The translations under genes were made by a program, and so were the position numbers. A stretch of DNA of 64,000 bases from Cyanoderma ruficeps (Eukaryota > Chordata > Aves > Passeriformes > Timaliidae). Positions within the stretch are counted from its first letter, which is position 1, and the number at the start of each line of letters is the position of its first letter. The notes beneath the pieces are model-generated. The model saw only the letters and a program-made list of their open reading frames with translations. It was not told where the DNA came from and did not search any database. This document shows, in pieces, positions 35,203-48,300 of the stretch. Location: positions 692,481-756,480 of the forward strand of contig VZDJ01000095.1 in assembly GCA_008694505.1 (NCBI GenBank), written 5' to 3'.

Positions 35203-36878
35203 TTGGGCTTTCCCAAAAGATATCTTGGAAGGAGCATAAAGGGTCTGCTGACAATATTAGCAAGATGTTAAAAAATTCCTACAATTAATTGTGTTTCTTT
35301 TGCTCTCTTGGGGTGCAAGCAGCAGCTGTGGCTCTGCTCACAGTAATTCTGAGCACTGCAGCAGTGAATTACAGGGCACTGCTGCCAGCCCAGTGTTTAA
35401 CCCCACAGGCAGCACCAACATGAACCGATGTTTTCACAGCGTGGGTCTGTCCTGTCACCGGCTCCCAAAGCAGTTGTGTCAGTGACACCAGCGGGTACAG
35501 CTGGAAGAACTGCAGCCCTGGCAGTGACCTTCAGAAAAAATAAAGGCGTCTCAGGAGCCCAGACGCTCCTGCCCTGGCATCCAAACCTCTGCTAGGATGA
35601 AATCCAGCTGTAGCTGACCTATTCATAGGATTAAATATTGTCATTTTGTTGGAAATAATATAACTTTTGAAATTTTTAAAGTTTTATTTCTCTAGTCAGG
35701 CTTGGTTTGCCTTTGCCTTGGTGAAAGAAACTTTAAAGTTTCTTTTTTAAGGGATGTTGCACCACTCAAGGAAGATGACCTTAAAATCTCAACAGACTGG
35801 GAATAGCCCCAAAGATACCAAAAAAATAACAAACATCAATGACCATCAGAAAACATCAATGAATATCTATCCCATCTACACTACCCCCTGGCACTGCTGG
35901 AGACACCTGGTCTGGAAAAGGCTGATACAGAAATCAAGGAGTGTTGACCTAATTAATATCAGAGGCAAAAAAAATTCAGATCCAATAGGAAACCAAATAC
36001 CTAAAATACTCAACTTGGGACCAATGAACATTAAACCAGTAGATTTCTATGGGTTTTGGACTGTATAAAGTTTGGGAAAAATCCAGTAAAACTTATGTGT
36101 GTATGGAACATTTGCCAGGATAAAGTAATGCCTGGTTCTCTATCACTTCAAATGCAGTGTTAGAGGGTTTTTATTTTTTTTCCCAAGTTCCAGTGACATT
36201 TGAGATACCAGATTTGGTAGTGGTTTATGGTTTCATTCTAATTTCATTTATTCTGTAGAGTGAAGCACCCATGTGAAAGCAAGAAGATATGGGGCATGCC
36301 TGAAACATGTAGTAACTGATATTTCCCAAATTTAGGACTGACATACAGGTGCCCTGAAATCAGTAGGCTATTGAATGCTGCACTTAATTAAGGGAAAAAA
36401 AGGAAACCTGCCTGGGGCTTGATTTTTTAACAATCCCTATGAGATATCAGGGGGACTAATTAGGAGATTAATTACAGTCTTTCTGTGACACCTTGAATTT
36501 ACATGTGCAAATGCATTTAAATCAATGGATATTAAGATTCATAATAGACAAGGTATCCGCCTTCCTGTTTCTATCTTCCTGTTCTTTCCTTCACAGCTTT
36601 TTTAAAAAAAACAAAAACAAAAAACAACAAACCCTCTGTTTTTCCAGTTTCAAAAGATATATCTTATATCTTGCAAGATTAGTTCTACCAGTTCATACAG
36701 ATAGGAGTTTCATCACATGTGTAAGTCAGGGAGCCCACCAGCCTTGAAGGGTACAAATTTAACACATTTATTTCCTTCTGTGTGGGAGGGATAAAAAACT
36801 TAAAAAACAATCCATAATAATCATAAATGAGCCTTCCCTGGGGCTCTAATGAGTAGAAACTGCTATTTGTTTTATGCG

Positions 36879-37426
36879 TGTTATGTGGGATATCTGTATA
36901 TTAATTTGTGCTGGAAATAAAGTGTTATAAAGAATAAATGGAATATAGGAGAATTCTGGGAAAGCTGGGGACATATGAGAGGAGACAAGGGCAGGAAAAA
37001 TCACCAAATGAAAGAAATATTGCAACCTCAGAGATGGGCCATCAGGAAGTCCAAATGACCTAAAACACCTGCACCTGCATCTACGATGGCTTCTCGGAAA
37101 TCTCATCTGTCCATCAGCACTGCCCAGAAACCTATTCATGAGACTCAGAATCCCAAAAGAAGACAGATGAATACTCATACATAGAACAGTGGACAAAGAA
37201 ACCCTGCCTCAGGGAAAATAAAAAGTATAAAACTGTACTCTTTGTGGTGGGACTTAGTGAACAGAGGGGGGACTGGTGCAATAGAGGCTTGTCCCATGTT
37301 CACCCAGTATCGATTCCCGGGATCGAACCGACCCTTTTTTTGTGGCTGTTTTTTTCCGTGTTCACTGTCACACAAAAATAAATTTTATTTTTATTTATTC
37401 AGTTCTTGGCTATCTCATTTATAACA
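36879..37426 (+). repeat. solo LTR, family B copy 1
   Basis: Starts TGTTAT and ends ATAACA, perfect inverted ends. Flanks are TGCG (36875-36878) and TGCA (37427-37430), a 4-bp duplication with one CpG-type change, the length usual for class I elements. TATAAAA is at 37226-37232, AATAAA at 37377-37382. A near-palindromic segment around TTCCCGGGATC (about 37315-37325) lies in R. It shares TATTAATTTGTGCT, CAGAATCCCAAAAG-like, GGGAAAA(A)TAAAAAGTATAAAA and the 3' end with the LTR at 38148-39569. Confidence 0.85.
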
Positions 37427-37430
37427 TGCA

Positions 37431-38147
37431 GATGCCAAACGAGCTAATATAGCAAATCACTGGAATAGGCACGTATAAAAAATTTTCATAGTCTGTTTAC
37501 CTTTCTAATTGAACAAACGGATAAATCCAGACTGAACACTTTGTAATCTGGCTTTGCTAGAACTGCTGCTGGGAATAATCATCCCCCCTTTATGAATGCA
37601 ATGTGGTTTAGCCTCTTAGGTAAAAGGGCTGAGGTCAGGCTGAGAATAAAGGAATAGTATTACTTTTGCTATCTGAAAATGATGAGAAAACACAACTAAA
37701 AAAAGGGAATTAGCATTAATAGTTTGGACCTCCTAGCCAGATGGTGCTATTAACTCTGACATTGCAATTGGTGCACTGTTCATAGAGTTTTCTTTGTTCA
37801 TATTCTGATGGACTATATTTAGTAAGAGCCATCATCCAAAATAATTTTCTATTTGCTTTTCTTTTTGCTTTTGTTGTTTTGGTGTTAGAGGCCCTGAGGC
37901 TTAGATATTTGAGACTCTTTGTGTTTAAGATGTGTAAGCTGCATACTGTACTTGGAAAACATGGCAAACCGGTGTGATGATTCAAATTCACTGCTTTTAA
38001 GGTAGCAGCTCATTTTCCTGACCACGTTACTATATTTAGGCAAGAACAAAGAACAAAGCACTATGTGAAAACACAATGTATGAGTGCCAAATGTGTTTCT
38101 TCAGCACAGTGATTAAAATAACAATTACTTTTTTATCTGCATCTCAA
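37431..38147. other. spacer between two LTRs of one family
   Basis: No gene and no ERV internal sequence is recognisable. TCAA at 38144-38147 is the left duplication of the next LTR. Confidence 0.5.
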
Positions 38148-39569
38148 TGTTGTTGTCGTGGTTTGAGGGGAAGTGAGTTTTTTTTTAAGAAACTCAGGTC
38201 AAACCAATCAGTGGCCAGGTTGGATGTTGGCATCTTCGGTGGCCACTGAGAGTTTGGACACGCCTCTGAGGACACAAGGGGTTAAAAGCGAGGACTCCCG
38301 ACGTACTTCCTCTTTTTCCTGGCTCTGCTTCGGNACTCTGTGGCCTGTTTTTGGAGCCCTCCGCCCCAGGGGTGAATTTGGGGGGGACTGCTAGTCCCAA
38401 TGGAAGAAATGGCTGGTTTTTGGTACTGGGCCAAACGTCCTTAAAGGAGCCCTATCTAGTCTTAGTCCCTGTATGGTAGTGAGAGCACTGTGACAGGGAG
38501 GGAGAGGGTCACCATGGTAGAGTTTTCTGGGTGGTGCCCATGGGTGACATGGGAGCACGGGAGGATGGACCTGTGTTTTCCTGTGGGGGAGGTGTCTGTG
38601 GTTGCAAGAGAGACTCCTCTCTCTCTCTGGATGGATTAAGGATTGTCTTTTTAAGGGATAACGGCTTGTTAGGAACCCAGGGTTGTGGAAGGTTTAAGCA
38701 AGTAGATATGAGGGTACGTGCTGGTGTCAACTGTCGAGCATTGTAAAGGATGGAAATTGGGGGGAGGAAGAAAAGTGTTGTGAGAGGTTTCTTATTCTGC
38801 CTTTCGGTGATTGGGTTGTTTTCCTGTGTTTATTGTCTATTGTCATGTAGTTTAATAAATGTCTTTTTCTATTTCAAGTAATAGGCCTGCTTCTGCTCTG
38901 TTCCCAACCACATCTCACAGTAGTTTATTAAAAACTATACACTCATGAGTGCACTGGCATTTGCCCAGCGTCAACCCATGACAGTTGTAAATAAACTATG
39001 CATATTAATTTGTGCTAAAGAAATAAAGGAATTACAAGCAGGAAGGGACACATTGTTGAAAGTCACAGGAGGGAGAGACAGACCTGAGGGGGAGAGGTCT
39101 GAAGTTATCAGCACTTGAATGAGAGACTTGACTGAACCAACATGTTTGATGGTCAGATCATCTGCTCAGAGACGGATTTTACTCTCCCATGAACATTTCT
39201 TCTGTTTGCCTGAAAAACCCCACTCAGACACCATTATGTTCCTTCTTAAAGTCCACTCAGGCAGAAAATGAGAATCCCAAAAGGGACCCATGAACACCAA
39301 CACCCAAACACTGAGGAGGAGGACCCTGCCCTGGGAAAAATAAAAAGTATAAAAACTGGACCCTGGTATTGGCACTTTGGGGCGAATGAAGGGGAGACAT
39401 GGTGCAGACCGGTCCCACGCTTCCACCCCCAATTCGATCAAATTTGTTCTTTATTGTGTCTTCGTTTTTTAATCTGTATCTTTGGTTTTTTCTGTATCTT
39501 TGCTCGCTGTGACGCGAAAATAAATTTTATTTTTTTGTTATTACGATTTGGCTCACCATATTTATAACA
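38148..39569 (+). repeat. solo LTR, family B copy 2, split by a younger LTR
   Basis: The first six bases, TGTTGT (38148-38153), and the remainder (38989-39569) form one LTR of 587 bp once the 38154-38983 insertion is removed. It ends ATAACA. The exact 4-bp repeat TCAA flanks the whole (38144-38147 and 39570-39573). TATAAAAA is at 39348-39355, AATAAA at 39519-39524. It is clearly related to 36879-37426 but has its own target duplication, so the two are independent insertions. Confidence 0.88.
38154..38983 (+). repeat. nested solo LTR (830 bp) inside the family B LTR
   Basis: Starts TGTCGTGG and ends CCATGACA, inverted ends differing by one base. The exact 5-bp repeat GTTGT lies at 38149-38153 and 38984-38988; the left copy belongs to the start of the host LTR. 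TTAAAAG at 38282-38288 could be the TATA box and AATAAA lies at 38854-38859, implying a long R region of over 500 bp. One undetermined base is at 38334. It must be younger than the LTR it interrupts. Confidence 0.9.
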
Positions 39570-39573
39570 TCAA

Positions 39574-42500
39574 CAATAATATAAGCTGAAGTGTTCTGTG
39601 GAGGGCCATAGGTGAGGAGGAAGTGTCAGCCCTCCAATCAGTTCCTCATGGAGAGATCTTCTGAATAATTCCACAAAGCAGTGTGTTAAAACTATAAAAA
39701 GCAGTGTTATTAAAATTCAGTCTGACTGCATACCAAAGTGCTCTGACTGTCCTGAATCTTACTGATTTTTTTGTGCAGGACAAAGACATGCAGTTGGTTT
39801 GCATGGAGGGACCACACCTGAATCTCCAGCCTGTGAGGTGTGACCTGGTCAGAGCTAAAAATGAAACCTTTCTCCAGCCCTCTCCTTTCCTCACCAAAGG
39901 GTTTACAGCTCCATACTCCAACAGTTTGGGGAGGCACCTGGTCCTCACCTACTGATCTACAGCTGGTTCCACCTTCTCAGCTGAAACCTGGGGATGGATA
40001 TGTCCTCAAGGACACTATAACTTTATCCTGCCTATGTTCAACCTTTCAATTCAGTACAAAAACCAGCCATATGTGGATTTATGGAAGACAGTGAACTCTC
40101 TAAAATTCCTTACTTTGACTTGCATTGCAGGCTATTATCACAGCCATTAATCTCATACCATCAAATAACAGATAACAGATGAGCTGGATTTTGTTTAATC
40201 TGCCTTCAAAGTAATGAAGAATAATTACACTGACAAGGAAATTCTGCAGAGAATCTGCAGAGCAGCCTCAGCTTGACATTGCTGGAGAAACTCATGCCCC
40301 AAAGCCTAACTGGCTACAAGGATTTCTATATCAAACAGCCCCACTCTGCTGCAGGAAATTACTGAGTTAATTTTGGTTGAGTGGTTAAAATCAGTGGTGA
40401 TTTTCCTGGTGAAAACAGGAGAGGATTAAAATCTGTCTTGGTATCTTCCTGTGTCATGGGGCAGTAACTCAGCTGAATGTGGAGTCAACACCTTGTGACC
40501 TAATATCTTCAGGAGCCTGTGGGGCATCCAGCATCACTTAGACATGCAGTATCCTCTGCCAGCAGGTGTCACAGCTCTGAAGTCTGCCTCACCTCTGCTT
40601 TGCTGAAACCTGCTGCAGGATGACTGGGATTCAGGAAAATGAGGCTCCAATATTTCATTTCTGCTGCAGTATTGAGATGGTGACAAATATGTTTTACAGA
40701 ACCACCATGGAGATTGAACACTGGTTGAAAGTTATGAACAGAAGAACCTAATGCTGAGTAAATGATGAAGTTGCTCACATACCTATACTTAACTGCAATC
40801 CTTTCAAGATACACAGAATGACTTTTAATATTCGTGTTTCTGGAGTTATAGTTTCCAGATGTTAAGAATTGAAACACAAACCATTTGTCATTTGATCTTG
40901 ACCTTTCAAAAGTCTTATTAGATATCTGGTGTGCTCTATCAAGTGTAGAAGAATAAAGTTTTCCAGCTAACAATTGCAAAATGCAATGACTATTGAAATT
41001 TTTCTTTTATTTTTCAGAGAATTAGTTGAGTGCCATCATGTTATTGTTGCTTTGAAGCAGAAAGTTATCCAGCATTCACCTACAGACTTCACAGAAAGAC
41101 TCTTTTGTGTTGCTTATTCTCACAGGCCACATCTGTTTTCACTTCCACAACTTTTGCTCGCAGAATTTGGTTATGTCTTATTATTCTTCTTTTCAAGGGC
41201 ATTTTTAGATAATGTCTTTTTCCTCTTTTACTAAGGTTTGAAGATGCCAATTTTCTCTCTGTACAGACCAAAGAGATCTCTCATGAAAACTCTCCTCTTT
41301 TCACAGAGGGAGAGGAACAGAGGATTTGTCAGAAGAGACTAGATTTGCAAGATATTATTCAGTATCTGCAAGGCACTAGTCACCTCAGATGTAGATGTAA
41401 GAATACACAAAATATTTTTTACATGTAATTGACTAAATTAAGGGTATAATTCAGTAAGAGTTTAAGCTATGACTTTATCAGAGACCTTAACCATTAGCAT
41501 TTCAAAATCACTTGTTACTAACAACCTGATTGTTTTTCCTGTAAGTGCAGCTTATCTTTGTCCTTGGGACAATCAAGTCCTGATTTTTATTCCCTTATAC
41601 TCTCCTCCCACCCAAACTGATTTATTTTGTTACCATCATGGTACATCTTCAAAATGCTCCTTGCTCTGACAGGGTGAAAGAGTTGGTGGCTGCTGCTGCT
41701 GCAATCTGCATGATAGAGGATTTTGTGGTGGTGTTGATGTTTTTGCAACACCAGCAGATGGAAAGGAAGCTGCATTCACAAAACACTTTAAACTACATAA
41801 TGGCTCTTGAAAGCCAAGAAGTGTGAGAAAGGGAGTGCTCTGGAAGGCTACATGATGTCTGCCAAATGTCATGCTGTAGAGAGGTGCCAGCTGAACAAGA
41901 GTCTGAGAAGTGGGTGCCTGTGGGACTAACACTGCCAGTGCTGGTTGCTCTCCTCACCCCACAGGGCTCCAGCTGTAGGGCTGAGTCCACGGGACCACTC
42001 AGTGTGTCAGCCCCAGATAATCCTTCTCCTGGTGTTACTGGTAGTGTTGAAAAGAGGTCTATACCCTCTCTCCCTGAGCTGGGGCAGAAATGAATAGAAG
42101 AGATGAGGCTGCTGTCTTTCCCTCTGTATGCAGCCAGTAAAAATTGCTATCCTGCTCTATACACTCAGTGGAATGTATGACTCATTTCAAAGCACACTCC
42201 TTGGAGTGGAAGAAATAGAGTTCTCCCATGACAGCTTTTTTGTTTTAATTCTTTCCTTTTCACTTGAAGACTCTGAGCATTATATGAACAATCAGATGTT
42301 TCACCATCTGCATAATAAGAGGAGGGGAGAAGGCTACAGGACTTTTTTACCTGTGGAGTTATTTGTCTGGTTTTGGTGCAGAAGCAGAGCTCTACTTAAA
42401 ATTCTGTCCTTGCACAAGGTTTCCTCTCCATTGGAGGAAACTGGACTCAGAGTGGTAGCCTTAGTGAGATAGACTTTCCCATACTATGTATAGATGGGTA

Positions 42501-43194
42501 AGCTCTCCCTCTTTTAAAGTTTTCAGGTATATTCTCAAAAAACAGCCATTTCTGCTTTCCTGGTCAAGACCTACCAAACTTGCAGGTCATGAAAGTAAAA
42601 CCATGAGAAAATGTGTGCTATCTTTTAACAGGGTTGTTTACGCACATGTTAAAGTCAAGTTTTCCTTGTGTAGATACTGTAGTCTGGTTTGAGAAATGCC
42701 TTTGTTGCAAAGTGCTTTTGATTTGCAAAGGCCCTTATCTCTTTACCTTGATGTTTGCTCTTTATTCCCTCTCCTTTATTTCCACATCCTTCTTCTCTTC
42801 CTTCCTGCCTCTTTCCTTGCCTCCTTTGCCACTTGTTCCCTCCCTTTCTTTCTTGCATTATCAGATGTTTTAATAGTCAGTGGATCAAATTCAGGGCTTT
42901 TCCTGTAAGCACTGTGTTAGCTTTTCTCTTAGGGAAACTAGTGTCAGTTTCAAAAGCTGAAATTGGACTTTCTCCATTTTGTATTTTGGGAACAGTGGGT
43001 ATTGCTGGTGTAATGGGTGCTTCATTTTCTCCCCACTTTTCTAGTTCTTCATTATACTTTATTTCTCAGGTGAATTTTGAATCTCCCTTCTGAATGAAGC
43101 TTTACTTGCATTTGTTCTTTGAATCCAATCCCCCACCAATGAATACCAGATTAATCATACTGAAATAGACAGTGCTATGGTGATTCTGAATACA
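39574..43194. other. no gene recognised
   Basis: About 3.6 kb. Several open frames of 60-136 codons occur on both strands without motifs I know. No repeat ends were seen. Confidence 0.5.
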
Positions 43195-43623
43195 TGGTAT
43201 CATGGTTCTGTCTGGGATAGAGTTTCTTATTAGTATCTGTTACAATGCTGATGTTGGACTTCATATGAGAATAATCTTGATAACACACTGATGTCTTGGT
43301 TGTTGCTAAGTTGTGCTTACCTTAAGTTACAATCTTTTCAGTTTCCCAGCTCTTCCAGTGAAGAAGTGTGCAAGAAGCTGGAAGGGAGCATGGCCAGGAG
43401 AGCTGAACTGGCCATAAGGATATTGCACACCACAGAATGTCATGTTCAGGGTACAAACTGGAGGGAGTTGGCCAGGAGCTGCTGATCACTGCTCAAAGAT
43501 GTTCTGAGCATTGGTTAGTGGGTGGTGAGCATTTTTATTGTGCATCACTTTTTTCTCTTGGGTTTTATTTGTCTCCCTCTCTCTTTCCCTCTCTCCCCAC
43601 CTTTTATTTGTTTATTTATTTCT
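43195..43623 (+). repeat. avian ERV LTR, left part
   Basis: Matches, with considerable decay, a widespread bird LTR as I remember it: CTGGGATAGAGTTT, GAGAATAATCTTGATAACAC, TTGTTGCTAAGT, GTGCAAGAAGCTGG, GGGAGTTGGCCAGGAG and GGTGAGCATTTTTATTGTGC. The LTR breaks off at 43623, before its poly(A) region, where a minus-strand element begins. Its 3' part appears to resume near 45124. Confidence 0.78.
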
Positions 43624-45123
43624 TGTAGTGGTTTTAGTTGACCAATTGGAGTTTCCTGGCCAATGCACCAAATAATGTGGTGGGTCTAATATTGGCTAAA
43701 TGTCAATGCACCCACTAGAATTATTTACTCCTTTTCTGCTGTGAGATAGGATTGAGAGTAGAGCAAAGCAGGCCCAAACTTTGAAGAGTATAAAGAATAC
43801 TTTATTAACAAAACTAAAAGAAAAAAAATCAGAATAAAACTTTCAGAATATTTTCCTCCCTCCACAACCTTCTTGTCTTTCTCACTAGCAATGTATAGAG
43901 ACAAAATCTGGGAGTTAAGTCAGTTTTATCACCTCTAAAATAGTCTTTAATCAGTTCTCTTAGGGAGAAGAGTCTCTTTTGCCATGTCATGGAGACTTCT
44001 CCACAGGAAAACAGTTCTCTTGTGGCTTCAATTCTCATGAATAGCAGTTGCCTGCAATCTGCATTCATGCAGTCCTTCCCATCTCATGCAGACTTTCCAC
44101 AGCTGCATTCATGGGCCATGTCAAACTCATGGGGTACTATTTTAAGGATGAGCTGTTCGAAAGCAAAGGTTCTCTTCATCTATCTCTGAGATCATCTTCA
44201 TCTCTGGGAATAGACGTCTTCTCCTTCTTCTGTGGGGGCTGAGGGTCTTCATCACTCTCATCTTCCTCTCTCTGTTCAAGCTTCTCTTAAGATCACAGCT
44301 ACTTCAATATTTACTTGCTTCAGCACAAATGCCTTTGTTCATATCTGCAATTTGAACACTCCAGCTCCCCATACTGTTTTCATGAATTAAAGGGATATTC
44401 TAGTGTATTAACCATTCATCACCATGGCCTTGCAAAAGAATTTCACCTAAGACTAAGACTAAGGCATCTTCCTCCTTCTCCTCCTATCTGGGACTTAACT
44501 CCTTCTTCACTGACCTTGGTGTCTTCATTTTGTCTCTCTACGTGTCTTCACTCTATCCTTTTCTCTCACTTGAGGGAGTATCAATGTCCTGCAAGTTTCA
44601 TTTGTGCTATGAAAGAGTTGATATCTCGCCCAGACCTGCAGTGGTCATGGTGGTCGAAACAGTCACGGTGGTGGATTTAGGCTGTGCTGGGGCTGTGCCA
44701 GGATTTCAGGGCCCTGGCCAGAAAGAGTGACAGCCTCTCGGACTGCATGGCTGGTCTCAGCCCTGTGCCGCATTTAATTTTAGCCGTGAGTTGGCTTGAC
44801 TGTGCTGCTGGGGACGGAACTGGCCAGGCAGAGAGCTGCTGGAGCCTGGCCCAGCCTGGCCGTGTGGAGGAGGGCTGGACTGTCCTGTTGCCTCTTCCCA
44901 GGATGGAACAAGAAGAGAGTTTTGCCTGGCTTTGTTTTAACATGTGCATTCACAGAGGCGTGTTCAGCTTCCTATTGGTTTAACAAGGTATAAATATTCA
45001 AAACTAGTCACTGATTGGTTTTGACAGGCATGGAGAAGACTCTGAGAATCTCCTCTTAGAAAAATCATTTCCGTGGGTGGCGTCTTTCCTGCTCACTAAA
45101 TGTCAATCAATGCAAAACCAGCA
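43624..45123 (-). mobile_element. probable minus-strand LTR insertion in the avian LTR
   Basis: The left border reads TGTAGTGG, the reverse complement of an LTR end CCACTACA, the same end as the solo LTR at 15889-16437. On the minus strand, CCAAT boxes lie near 45014 and 44974, a TATTTATA-like box near 44990, and AATAAA at 43801-43806, leaving a U5 of about 177 bp. The right border, near CCAGCA at 45118-45123, is less sure and the flanks give no exact duplication. At 1.5 kb it is either one long LTR with a long R or an LTR plus other sequence. No gag or pol was seen. Confidence 0.5.
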
Positions 45124-45330
45124 TATTCATTTAATTGAATTGTTTTTTATTGTTCTTATTATTGTGGTTGCTATTATATGTTATTATTATATGTTATTAA
45201 CAATATTATTAATAATAATAGTATTATTACCATCTTATTACTATTATTCCCCCAATTATTTAGATATTGCTATCTCAATCCACTGTGAACATGAATTTCT
45301 TCTGTGGTTTTCCTGCAAGGTAATGTATAT
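45124..45330 (+). repeat. avian ERV LTR, right part, with ATT-rich expansion
   Basis: After an ATT/TTA-rich stretch (about 45150-45250) the sequence reads GCTATCTCAATCCACTGTGAA, similar to the TTATCTCAACCCAC segment after the poly(A) signal of the bird LTR whose left part ends at 43623. If so, the minus-strand element split one LTR. The far end is too decayed to place. Confidence 0.5.
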
Positions 45331-48300
45331 AATGTGCTTCTGAAGAGTCTTTTCCACTTTCTCCTCTTCATGCTCTAAATTCGCTGTGCTCACATATGTC
45401 TCACCTATGGGTCTTGTACAAAACGTTATCATAATGTATGGTACAGGGGCCATACTTTAGCACCTTTAGCTTGGAGAAAGAGTACATGCAACTGTTGTCT
45501 TGCATTCATTCTTTAATCTTAGTTTTGTTTTAACCTTTAAAATGCAGAGACAGTGGGCTCCATTTTGCTCCTGAGTAGAGGAGAAGTATTTCTTTTATAT
45601 GTGCTTACTCCTTTCTTCATTGTTTCATGTATGTGGTTGAGTGTCTCCATCACAGACTGGGTCAAGAATATAAGAGCACTGTAGATCATCTAAATATTTG
45701 AGGAAGAGTGGCCTCCTCCCTTTTAATTAGTGCCCACCATACTGGTATCTCTGCTGATGTCTCTACACTGATGCACCCTCTGTGTTTGTGACTCTTTCAG
45801 GGCAGTGAGGAGTTTCTCCCTGTCTCTGTTTCTTCTCTGCCTCACCCAAGTGCAGGTTCTCACTGGTTTGACAGTAGGGCTTTCTCCAGTGACCTGGGAA
45901 GAGAACAGCTGTGTGCACAGCATATCACCCCTGGTGCCAGCTGTATTGGCTTCTGACCAGAGAAGGACTGGAAAATCGCCAAGCAATTTTAACTTTTAAT
46001 AAGACAAACCTGTGGCCTGTGGGTTCAATACAGGGCTCAGAGTTGGAGAGGTTTTTTCCCCCTCAGGGCTCTGTCCTACTTGCTCAAACACATTTTTGAT
46101 TTCTCCCTTTAGCAGCTGTTTGTACCTGGATGGGATGTTAACAAAGCCCTAGTTGCAGATGGTATCTTGAAATGGCTATTGAATTGCAGTAAATAATAGT
46201 AAATGGAGGTTACCTGTTTGGAAAGTTTGTTCGTATCCAAATCTTCACTGACAGAAATGAACATGTGTTTAGGAAAAGAGAGCCAAAATCTTATTTTAAG
46301 GCTGAAGAAAGTCACATTTTATATATATTTGTGATATACACAGTATTGATATGTTGTCTATCCCAATTTTGCTTTTTGTTTTAATATTTAGCCAGGAAAA
46401 TTTACTTGTCCAGAATGTTTTATTAAGAGTGTGACTCGGGTACTCTGCTGTGCCTCTGAGATTTACAAATACTATAGTACTCCAGCTGGGCACCTCAGGC
46501 TGATCTTGCACTTCCCATTCTCTTATTTGACATAACATCAATATCAGATAGCATTCACATCTGAATACTAAGAAATAGTCCTCCCAGTAAATGTCTTGAT
46601 TCTTAATTTTATTGAAACTAAGACATAGGAAATATTCTGGTGAATGGTTTATACAGGATTTGGGCAAGCAACCATCTAAACAGTTATGAGCAGTAGCTGC
46701 ATCACTGATCTAAATAAACAGTGAGCTGCTTAAGAGATGTCCTTTAAAAAAGAGGCAGAAGTGTCTCAGCATAACAGATACATGCTCCCCTGGGACGTGG
46801 GAGCCTTGGTAGAAATCCTCTTTTGCCTGATTCAGCAGGGCTGTTTCTAAGGTGTCACACATCATTAGTGACTGCCTTAAGTAGTATATAAAGAACTCTG
46901 GAGCAAAATTTTCCAAATATCTCAGGGCAAGACTGTTCCACAAGGTTAGATCAAACAGACATTAGAAGTATAATTGCAAACTAGTTTTTCAATTCTCATG
47001 GAAGAGTCCTACTGGATACCGAGTTATTTTTTCAGTCTCAGGTCTAGCAGGTATGTAACACTTCCACAGGAGAAACTGAAATGAGTTATTTGCAGAGCAC
47101 TGTAAATTGGGTTTATAATCTTACTCTTCTAGGAGGCTACAAAAATAATGCAAGGAAAGTTCTTTGCTTTTGTAGCAACTTGAAGGACTTGATTTCTTTA
47201 TTTTCCATATTAGTCCTAAAGTTCAGTGTTGTAGGGTTACCCCATCCTTCTCTGATTTTATAAATATGGTCTTTTACTTCTATTAAAAATATTCCAAAAC
47301 AAAAATTCTTTTTTACTTGAGTGTTTTTTATATCTGAAAAAAAATCAAGCCAATTTGAATTAAAAATATTTGTCATTAAAGACAATTAATGCCTTTACAC
47401 AATTAATTGAAGCCATGCACATTGGTGTGCATCAGTACATCATTTTACCATATTTTACTCATAAAGTGCAATATTTTGCATTATGTAGCTCCAAAAATTT
47501 TGTTTGCATTTGCCAAGCATTTGGCCTATAAGCAAGATATATGTTGTCATAAATAGAACAATGTTAATTACTTAGAAATAAAGATGATAATTGTTGCTGT
47601 ACATCCATGTGAAAGGTGAGAGAATCTGACAAAAGATAAAAATGTAACATCTCAGCATCTTTGCTGTATGGCTGTCATTTGAAGAATTTTAAACCTTGCT
47701 GTTGTACACAGAAAAGAGTGAAATTTTGCCAGTTTTGTTGCCTTTGCTGTATCTCTTTTTTCTGCCTGCAGATACCTGAGTGACAGGAATCTTCTCTGTC
47801 CCAGCAGCTTAAGGTAGCTCTAAATTCGATAAAAATACAAAGAAAACATAATTTTTTTAATCTTACATATGGTATTTCTTCATAGAAGTGAGAAAAGGCA
47901 TTGAATCATAGCAGATTTCTATGGAAAAAAAGGCATTTGAGGCAAACAGATATTTTCTAAAGACTTCTGTGAAAACTCTGTCTTTTAGGAAATACCTCTA
48001 ATGAGCTAGGAAATGGAGTGAGACATGGCATGAGAATAATTGCAAGGAATTCTAGTGGATTTGTTTGCTGCTATTTCATGCAAGCCTTTTTCCCAATTTA
48101 AACTTGGTCTCTGGTTTTGTATTTGCTTTTGAAAGTATTGTCCTACATATGACCTATAAGTTGGCATACTTCAAAATATTGGGATCATTTTTGTTTGCCA
48201 GAGAAAACATTCCTGTATAATGTGCTGAATTACTCTAGTGATTTCTGTGTATCTCTTAATTTTTTCTTCTTTTTGCCTTTCTACTTTCTTTGCCATGAGC

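Larger units (their letters stand above)
28279..36878. other. no gene recognised; simple repeats and two N bases
   Basis: About 8.6 kb. It holds (AATA)n at 29080-29098, undetermined bases at 32453 and 35159, an LTR-U5-like snippet at about 32400-32455, a 39-bp A run (35160-35198) and A-rich DNA at 36599-36632. The longest open frame (163 codons, minus strand, 29403-29894) has no recognisable motif and no supporting splice or promoter signal, so it is not called. Confidence 0.5.

Noticed and set aside
37431..38147. Internal region of a provirus bounded by the two family B LTRs
   Set aside because: Each LTR has its own different 4-bp target duplication and no gag or pol motif lies between.
46010..46040. 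tRNA B-box-like GGTTCAATACA
   Set aside because: No A box at proper spacing and no cloverleaf could be drawn.
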